NCBI GenBank assembly: GCA_958510875.1
Contig: OY294068.1
Span: forward strand, 12,191,282-12,255,281
Reading direction: 5' to 3'
DNA: 64,000 nt
Source of the DNA: Endomychus coccineus
Taxonomy: Eukaryota; Arthropoda; Insecta; Coleoptera; Endomychidae
This document shows, piece after piece, positions 56,987 through 64,000 of this stretch (positions within the stretch are counted from its first letter, which is position 1; each line of letters opens with the position of its first letter). The notes beneath the pieces were generated by a model, which ran no database searches, had not been told where the DNA came from, and saw only the letters and a list, made by a program, of their open reading frames with translations. The translations under genes were made by a program, and so were the position numbers.

Positions 56987-57563
56987 CGGTCGTATATACA
57001 GGTCTGGGAACTCTATGTTTGACATGAGTCTCTTACATGTCGCCAAACTCGTAATCTCTCGCTCAGCCACCAGCTGGCGCATGGATCGAAATATGTTGTC
57101 AGAATGTCAGGACTAGGCGCCATATCGTTCAAACCATCGACATAATACATATGGACTGCGCGTGGCAATGATAAGCGTGGGTAGTGCCGGCGTGAGAGAG
57201 GGGAAAACGAAGAGGACTAATACTGTCTTTATCTATCGCCTCGGGACGTAAACATACTAGCTACAGTCATGTTGCATTTCCATGGCAACGCAGCGGCCAA
57301 TAGAAACGCGATAGTTAAAGTAGATAAAGACAGTATTAGTCCTCTTCGTTTTCCCCTCTCTCACGCCGGCACTACCCGCGCTTATCATTGCCACGCGCAG
57401 TCCATATGTATATGTCAATGGTTCAAACACGGTCGTATACGTGCCAGAGAACATTCCGCGACTCATGCGTCACCCTTTTGGTACTACGCAACAGATGACG
57501 CTTAGCGGACTCACTTCTCACATAGGAAACAGCCTCGAGTTCCCAGACCTGTATATACGACCG
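56987..57563. mobile_element. Inverted-repeat element nested in LINE F5
   Basis: A perfect 27-bp inverted repeat (left 56987-57013, CGGTCGTATATACAGGTCTG and on; right 57537-57563) bounds the insertion. A third copy of the end motif (CGGTCGTATACGTGCC) lies internally at about 57431. The LINE sequence on both sides (GCAAT..) suggests a short target duplication, but its length is unclear. It contains a second MITE at 57135-57420 and no transposase. Confidence 0.8.
57135..57420. mobile_element. Palindromic hAT-like MITE, copy 2
   Basis: A 286-bp fold-back element with ends CATCGACATA and TATGTCAATG and long near-perfect arms. It is flanked by an exact 8-bp duplication GTTCAAAC (57127-57134 and 57421-57428), the size made by hAT transposases. 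It is related to the 223-bp copy at 3891-4113. The middle carries an extra inverted pair (GAAGAGGACTAATACTGTC) absent from copy 1. Confidence 0.88.
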
Positions 57564-57743
57564 TAGTAGCAATTAATGAAGATGTGGAAACGATTTTGAA
57601 ACAAAAGTCTCTTCTCCCGGAAGACGGTTCATCAAAACGATTTCTTACATAGTTCAAGATCTGTTGGAATGCCAATTTCAGTTCGCGCGGAGACCTGATG
57701 GTTATGAACTATCCAAGCGATTGTTTCAATTTAAGTACTATGC

Positions 57744-57830
57744 GATTATTATTATTGCTCTTGCTACCCAAAGCCCTGCGGCCTGAAAGACCTATTGTAC
57801 TTGTTCGCATGTGATTAGGTTTCTGACTAT
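57744..57830 (-). mobile_element. LINE 3' end, TAA-tailed, second copy
   Basis: On the minus strand GTACAATAGGTCTTTCAGGC, then CGCAGGGCTTTGGG, then AGCAATAATAATAATCGC. Same family as 44796-45000. Confidence 0.55.
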
Positions 57831-57839
57831 CAGTCCTAA

Positions 57840-59695
57840 CTCTTTGAATAAATTCAGATTCTGTAAAACTTTAAAACCGCTAGGTTCAATTGGGTCTCGT
57901 CTTAACATATAGTCGAGGCAATATAGCAAAAAATCTCGGTTTTTTTCCGGCAAGATTGATTGAAATGCGGTTTTCGGCATTCGATTCTTTAAGAAAAGTA
58001 GAAAAAATTTTACCATTTTGTTTTTGACGCTCATTCGAAATTGCGTCATATTCGTGATGAGCAACCTCGAACTGCATCTCATCCCGAATCTTGCCATCTT
58101 GACCGAAAAGATACCGAGGTTTTGGCAAATTTGGTCTATATTGCCTCGACTAATAACCAACCGGTTTTCTGCAGCTGTAACCTAGCACGAAACCTTGGCA
58201 CAGTTTACGTGCAGAAAAGTTATCATCATCATCATCACACAATCTGCACAGTGTCTTTTGGTCTATACCTATTCTATGTAGATGTGAACAGTTCTACCGA
58301 TGTTGGTTTCTTGTTAGCTTCTGTAATTTGTGAGTTTTCTATTCGCATGGTCTCCCTATGAATGGTTTGTCCAAGTCGGAAGCTTTATCAAAGAATTGCC
58401 TAAACGGTTTTTCAGCTTATTCTTGCATATGTAAACAGTCTCATTGCAAATTTGGAAAACAGATTATGGAATTTATCAATTACTGAGGATGATAAGTGAA
58501 ACTTTCGAATTTTATGGAACTATTTGAAGGTAGTGGCTCTAATTTGGTTAGTTGGTTGAGCTCCAATTTCCTTTTTCGTTTGAAAATTAAATTATAGATC
58601 AAAGATTTGCCATAACCATTGTTCAACGCTATTTGCTGATGTTTCTCAACTTCGTTCTTATAATTTTGTTTGTTCATAGATTATTGAACTTCCCATTGAG
58701 CCAGCTAAATTGTAACAACAAAGTTCTTCGATGATGCTTTGATCATTTATTATCGGGAATATTTGTATATTCAACTCGAAAGATGAGTTAATCCATCTAT
58801 TATAATTCACTAACAAAACACTACGAAAATTTCGAATGTCGACCATTGATGACGGCTGAATAAACCAAAATACTTTTACCAAATCAATGCATATCATTAT
58901 CTACTGAAACAATACCCTAGATTAAATAATGAAAACAGAATAGCAAACACAAAGCAATGCAACTGTAATTCGATATTAATTTTTACAATGCGCTTCATTT
59001 GGAAACAATGCATTGTATGGTAAAGTGCCGCCATATGCATTATCTGGTGCATTTACAATGGAATTTTAATAAATAATACAGCGCCATATTTCCCATGGGC
59101 CACAATTACATTCCTTATGTAAATTTTCAGTTTTATCACTCCTACATTACATTTGATGCGTTATTATAAGCGGGAATTACACGAAACACGCACTACACGC
59201 ACAATTAAATTTGGTTAATGGATACTCACATAGCTGTTCATGTATTGACTTTATATTAAATTATGAATGGGAACTAATAGCATACCAATGGAGTCTGATT
59301 ATGAAAAACTACTGCATTGGGAGGCAAAATGTATTTGACAGCAATATACGCGTCACTTCTTGTAATTTTTACACATACTTGTTTTTTACATTTTTAATAA
59401 AATTGCTTCACAGTATTTGATATTTTCATTTCTAATGGCATTATATTGAAAATTTTTGATGACAAATATATATCAAATTTTTTACAGGAATTCTATTCAA
59501 ACAATAAAATTTGATACTGGCTGTTGAAGCTATAGTAACGTTTCCATGTTATTATTAAGTGTGGTATAAAAACAAAATAATTATTGTTTCATTTAATTAA
59601 AATAAATATCATTTTGCTCTTTGCTTGCGTGTTAGATATTCAATAGAATCAGCTGTTACGTGATGAAAATCTATTCTAAACTTATATAAAATAAC
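57840..59695. other. No gene recognised
   Basis: Overlapping ORFs on both strands around 57792-58361 (up to 122 residues) lack recognisable domains and look like chance. A short (ATC)n run occurs near 58222. The rest is AT-rich. Confidence 0.4.
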
Positions 59696-59699
59696 TATA

Positions 59700-60505
59700 T
59701 ATAAGAATTCTCGGGAAATAGGTCACATTAACACTTTGTTAAAAATGTTCGTCTTTACGTACCTTTCGGTCTCACGACCATCATCAGAAGACAACAGAAG
59801 ACAATATTTACAAAAAAGAATGTATGGCCATAAGTATAGCACAAGAAATAAGAACTTAGAAAATTCCACCGCCCTTGCTAAGCACTGCTTTGATTATAAC
59901 CATCAATTTGATTACAAAAATGTTGATATTTTAACTAAGGAAACCAATTATTATAATAAAACATAAAACATAAAACGTGACTCCAAATCTGTAAATCATA
60001 GGAATGATATTCAGGGATTAAGTCAGATTTATACTAATTTAATCAATTAAAACTCTTGCAAATTCCTACATGCGTCTTTATAATGTTAAAAGTATATTTT
60101 AGGAAGATAAATATTCCAATACAGGTCTAAAACCTTTTTCAAGTACCTCATAAATCTTACATCTGGTTCGAAAGTAGATACTCAACATAATAACTTCGAA
60201 CTTCAGTTGTTATGAGACTATACCAACATGCGCTTGTATATTATAAGAATATTACTGAATAGTGGATTCTTGTTACAAAAATTTTTATACTTTAATATTG
60301 ACGATACAATTTCGATTATTCGTGGTTCTGTTCGTTTCGACGGCGTGGGCCTTTTTTTGATTGAAACTTGTGCGATATGGACACTTGTGCTATAATTAGT
60401 TTTAATAAACCCTTTTTGACATAATAAGTCTTCTGATGATGGTCGTGAGACAAAGTTTAACAAAGTGTTAATGTGACCTATTTCCCGAGAATTTTTATAT
60501 ATAAT
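59700..60505. mobile_element. Rearranged Penelope-like element between inverted arms
   Basis: The left arm (59700-59790, AATTCTCGGGAAATAGGTCA ... CTTTACGTACC...TCATCAGAAG) joins directly to the distal GIY-YIG region on the plus strand (about 59800-59965: QYLQKRMYGHKYSTRNKN, LENSTALAKHCFDYNHQFDY), with the nuclease core missing. The right half (60240-60505) is another copy in the minus sense: its arm is at 60432-60505, and the following non-coding part matches 23015-23090 (CGTCGAAACGAA..). Two partial copies therefore lie head to head. No RT is present. Confidence 0.75.
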
Positions 60506-60735
60506 TCATACTGGGTCAAGAATCTTTATTATAAAATAACTATTAAAAGTTATTTAATTAAGTTTAAGATGAGATATTGCAGGAGATAATGATACGATAT
60601 TTCCGTTATACAAGAAACTCGTCGAAAAGTACCTACTCATTTCTATTCGACATAGCTTTCAATATGTGATTTTGTATTATGTTTAGATAATGCAAGGTGG
60701 GTTAAAATGCTATATACTTAGTTCTTAATTATAAA

Positions 60736-60822
60736 TAAATTCTCGGGAAATAGGTCACACTAACACATATGCTTCTTATTCTCGTCTTTACGTACGTTTC
60801 GGTCTCACCACCATAATCAGAA
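60736..60822 (+). mobile_element. Solo Penelope-like arm
   Basis: Matches the left arms at 22916 and 59700 (AATTCTCGGGAAATAGGTCA, TTCTCGTCTTTACGTACG, TTTCGGTCTCACCACCATAA) and then becomes unique at about 60822. Confidence 0.7.
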
Positions 60823-60829
60823 CTAATTG

Positions 60830-63080
60830 TAACAGCACAAAGCGTGCTTATCGCATCTAGAGGTGTGTGGTTTTTAATCTCTGCCCAACGTTTCTTAATG
60901 CTACTCAATACCAAAACGACTGGTATATTTCTGAATAGTTTTTGAAGGGAACACTACAGGGTTGATATTGAAAGGTTAAAACTGAGTCTTAAACAAGAAG
61001 AGAGATATAGAAAGCTAACATAACCTCAAAATAATGTCAATTATGTATTCTCCATTGTCAGTAATTTTCACTTCCCTCACTTCACGTACTAGAAGAAAAG
61101 AGAATCGAGGCAAAACATTTTTTCGCGGATATATCCGTTTTGAGCATTTCTGAATCAATCTAGACTATTTTTGAGTTGTGCGTGTATGTGTTTTATTAGT
61201 AGTAGTAGAGTTCAATACATACATATCACAGATTCATACTTCACAGCTTGTCTATATCCTAGAGATTATTATTAAAATTGCACATATATACATACATTTT
61301 TTTGCATTAGATATCTAGCTTTAAATGATCTGAAAAAACTATTGTCTAGTGTGTGTATGTGTGTGCGTGTACGTGCATCTGTGTATGTCCGCGAAAACAG
61401 CTAGTGAAAATATATCACAAACATACATTTTAGATACAGAAGTGACCGCTGAACATTCTGCTTACAAAAGAAGAGTGAGGGATCAGTTGATTATCATTTG
61501 TTTTCTGTTGAAGAGATGGTTCCTAGAGACTGATGCTAACACAATCTCACGAAGCACATAATGTTTTAACTATTAATACTGCTTTATTTCTGAATTGGAA
61601 ATTGATAGCCTGCATATTTTGTAAGTTACGCAAATCTGGTCGCAGACCAAATAAATTGAACTTATGAGAACACAAGCAGTAGAAGAAAAAACTTTACATG
61701 CATTTCAAGTTACCGAATTTTCTTCCATCTTACCATGTTGTCCGTTCACATTTCTGTATATACTTTTATCATAGAATGTAAACCGTCTCGCGTTCACCAT
61801 TCAACGAAAGGAACAACACAAACTAGTTTAAAGTTATATTTCCTTCTACAATACGCCGCGTCGGCGAAGTGAGCTACACAATGAAATCGCCGCAAGATCA
61901 TTAACACAGTGGTCAAGAAAAATGCCCGTTCCCGTGGATTACACATAGAACGAAAGATTTACAACAATTCACGTGTAATCTAGTGTGCGTTTGATGTAAT
62001 GCAGTGCCAGTGCTATAATCGAAGAACCTAGGGCTGCCAGCACGCATAGCGCGTCCGTTTCATAATAAAGAGCTTACAAAATATGTTAATAACCCCGAAT
62101 AAAAACTCTACCTGAGGTGATTGAGACGATAGAACCGGCCATAGACGGCTGGCTGAACCGCTAAAACCCGACTTAATCAGTGGCGGTCACTCAAAGATAA
62201 CCATTTATTAACCAATTCAGTAATTACTCAATTAAAAGGATAAAGAGACGATTTTAAATTAAAAAGCTTACATTTTCATTCGAGTTTTTTCCTCGCTAAT
62301 CACGACCCGGCGAGATTCGCTAGAAAACAAGTTACCTGGTTATGCGTACCGAACATTCATTATTCATTAGACTTTTGCGGCCTAAGGAATTATTATTCCG
62401 TTAATACTCGGGAGAATCTATTTACCTGTTTCAGTTTCCTGCACCATTAAATTAAGTATCATTTATAATTATCAGAGTAAATAAACTTATTGCGCGTTAA
62501 TTAAGGACATACAGGACATATATAAACAGTTTTGTTTTTCGCTTCAGAAGTTAATTATCAAGTTGTGAATTAATTATAGCTCGAACTCTGAAATAATTAA
62601 TCAACTTGGATTTATATCTGTCTCTCTAAGCGTCGAAAGAGTTCCCATCGCTATCACAACTATTTTTTCTAATTTTGAATGAATAATGATGATTCTTATG
62701 ACAATAACGTCAACCCAAAAGTTACGCTTTAACATCTTCAACATATCTTTGGAAAGATCAGACTATATCCAATAATTGTGCATTGTTTATTTTATTCAGA
62801 ACAACGCGCCCTTAAGTGATGAAAATCCATTATAAACTTTAATAAAATAACTATTAATTTCCACTGATTCAATTGAAAATAGCAAAGGGATAGGAAACTG
62901 TTATCAGCTTATTTAGAAAACTAAATAAAATCAGCCATTACTTGACGAAAAAAATTGAAAATACTTTATTCAAGAAAATGTATCTAATAATTATCAAAAA
63001 ATCGGTTCTACAAAGTATTTTATCGTTACACAAGAAAATGTATTAATGGCAATGATTATACTTGTTTTAAATGAAAACAT
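60830..63080. other. No gene recognised; GT-rich run and GC-richer patches
   Basis: A short TGTGTATGTGTGTGCGTG-type run lies at 61350-61385 and makes a spurious MCVCVCVYV ORF. Patches at 61855-62060 and 62100-62340 have more CG dinucleotides than the surroundings and could be regulatory or unrecognised exons; no splice-bounded ORF was found. Confidence 0.4.
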
Positions 63081-63086
63081 TATATA

Positions 63087-64000
63087 CAAGGTGTTCCATC
63101 TCAGACGAGCCACCCCGTATATTTCTTATCCCATAGTGAGTGGAAAAATCTCCCGAAACACGTCGAATGGTTTTGTTTGGGGGACATCTTTTGACGTATA
63201 TTTGAGGCTTGAACGAGCAACCCCCTAATAGGAGGCGCTTCAACCCCTCAAAATTGAATAGGGGAGAGGGGTTGAGTGATACGTCATTTGAAAGGTCTTG
63301 GAAGCCTCTTTACAACGGTGTATGAAAAACGTAAATTTGGTGAACCGTTTTCGCCAAAAATTAATTTTGTTGTTCGAATGCGCCACCTTGAATATTTTGG
63401 TTATTTGTACAATGTACAAGCTCATTTTTATCAAGCCTTTTTTACAAACTTAAACAATCTTCAAAAAATCACATTCGTTAAAAAATTGAATTGTGTTGTC
63501 ATGCTTACAATGAAAAAAATTAAATCTGCGTGTTTAAATCAAATGTTCAAATTGTCCTCCATTGACTTCCATACAATAATACATTCTCTCAAACTAATAA
63601 ATAAAAAAACAGCAAAACATTTCCTTATGTTGCCTTCATTTTTTGTTCTTAGAAGGTGTTTATCTGGTTTTAACGTTTCTTCGATCATTTCATGATTTTA
63701 ATCAATCTGTTGAATTACTACTTTACTGATTTGTTCAAAATTTCTAAAAATATGGTGTACACACTGCAAGAACGTGTTGCGCTGGTTAGCCTTTATTACC
63801 AAAATCAAAATTATGCCCGAGCGGCTGCAATGATATTTAACGAAAACCATCCTGAACGTAGGGTTCGCCATAAGTACGTAATGGAATTGATTTCAAAATT
63901 TGTGGAGACGGGTTCAGTAATGGATAAAAAAAGGGCACCCATTGGAATTGGTAATGATGAAGGAGCAGCTGTGGCGGTATTGGGACATGTCCAACTTATG
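63087..64000 (+). mobile_element. 5' part of a Tc1/mariner-superfamily transposon, cut by window end
   Basis: Starts CAAGGTGTTCCATCTCAG after TA (63085-63086), resembling the CAGGGTGTCCC ends of the 7-kb family. A long non-coding leader of about 665 bp precedes the transposase start, so a long TIR or leader is likely here too. The 139-residue plus-strand ORF at 63276-63695 lies in this leader and shows no domain. Confidence 0.6.
63752..64000 (+). CDS. Transposase N-terminus (partial, open to window end)
   Basis: ATG at 63752 in a good context (AAATATGG) opens 83 codons without a stop to the last base: MVYTLQERVALVSLYYQNQN, YARAAAMIFNENHPERRVRHKY, VMELISKFVETGSVMDKKRA. This is the DUF4817-type helix-turn-helix region that begins many insect IS630-Tc1-mariner transposases; it recognises the element's ends. 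Shared positions with the 7-kb gene include the helix with A-x-x-x-(Y/F) and the HPERR/YPERR motif. Catalytic residues would lie outside the window. The undamaged frame makes this the best candidate here for a functional element gene, though only the first quarter or so is visible. Confidence 0.75.
   Translation, partial: MVYTLQERVALVSLYYQNQNYARAAAMIFNENHPERRVRHKYVMELISKFVETGSVMDKKRAPIGIGNDEGAAVAVLGHVQLM

Larger units (their letters stand above)
56713..57640 (+). pseudogene. LINE RT fragment (FADD family), F5, split by a nested insertion
   Basis: The frame 56713-56946 reads SSFPSDRSLHVLVDGVSSDKMAINARLPTLFLFHINYLWVV, then QNSAYDGTLHTAYSYRAPL. The PQGSVL segment is deleted and the FADD box reads SAYD, so the catalytic site is lost. 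The reading continues as NETREQDKQVA up to about 56984 and resumes at about 57567 as AINEDVETILKQK, matching ARQRQVDAINGNLAKILK in F1. The 577 bp between are an inserted element. Confidence 0.75.

Noticed and set aside
57792..58361. Overlapping ORFs on both strands, up to 122 residues
   Set aside because: Three frames are open over the same stretch, none with a known motif; likely chance.
61349..61561. ORF starting MCVCVCVYV
   Set aside because: Produced by a TGTGTG-type simple repeat.
1..64000. tRNA, rRNA or other structural RNA genes
   Set aside because: I looked for A/B-box-like pairs and rRNA-like stretches by eye and found nothing convincing; a covariance-model search would be needed to exclude them.

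Overview
The window looks like an insect nuclear genome. It is AT-rich and dominated by decaying transposable elements, it carries (TTAGG)n telomere-type repeats, it shows short GT-AG introns, and its retrotransposon families are typical of arthropods. I cannot name the species; a beetle or another insect with TTAGG telomeres would fit. There is no operon, no bacterial gene, and I found no intact host gene. The few host-gene candidates are single exons: a promoter-like 5' exon near 32.36-32.63 kb paired with a proline-rich coding exon at 36.71-36.93 kb (+), and a small promoter plus ORF at 13.85-14.13 kb (-). Most of the window is probably intergenic or intronic.

Layout. 0-6 kb: Penelope-like element (PLE) and LINE remnants, including an R1-type LINE split by a palindromic MITE. 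7.0-12.6 kb: a 2.8-kb segment duplicated in tandem, each copy holding a Tc1/mariner-superfamily element with about 470-bp terminal inverted repeats, a spliced transposase gene and a DD41D triad. 12.6-19.2 kb: a diverged 300-bp satellite around the small promoter, a TIR element, a LINE fragment and a hairpin element. 21.9-31.7 kb: a graveyard of LINEs and one internally deleted PLE. 32-37 kb: the candidate host gene start, with LINE and PLE scraps inside its intron.

37.4-41.6 kb: two nearly identical 1.92-kb tandem units, each ending in TTAGG arrays and built partly of 125-130-bp subrepeats that carry their own TTAGG tracts. The second array contains a 254-bp poly(A)-tailed insertion. This resembles subtelomeric DNA and is the most unusual structure here.

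43-64 kb: more LINE pieces, a TIR element with TATA flanks (48.3-49.1 kb), a deleted mariner (53.5 kb), a decayed transposase related to the one at 7-12 kb (54.6-55.8 kb), a three-level nested insertion (56.7-57.6 kb), PLE arms (59.7-60.8 kb), and the 5' end of a further transposon that runs off the window (63.09 kb onward).

The elements do not form a pathway. The visible history is insertion, nesting, internal deletion and recent tandem duplication. Coordinates of decayed elements are approximate, usually within tens of bases, because they were read by eye.
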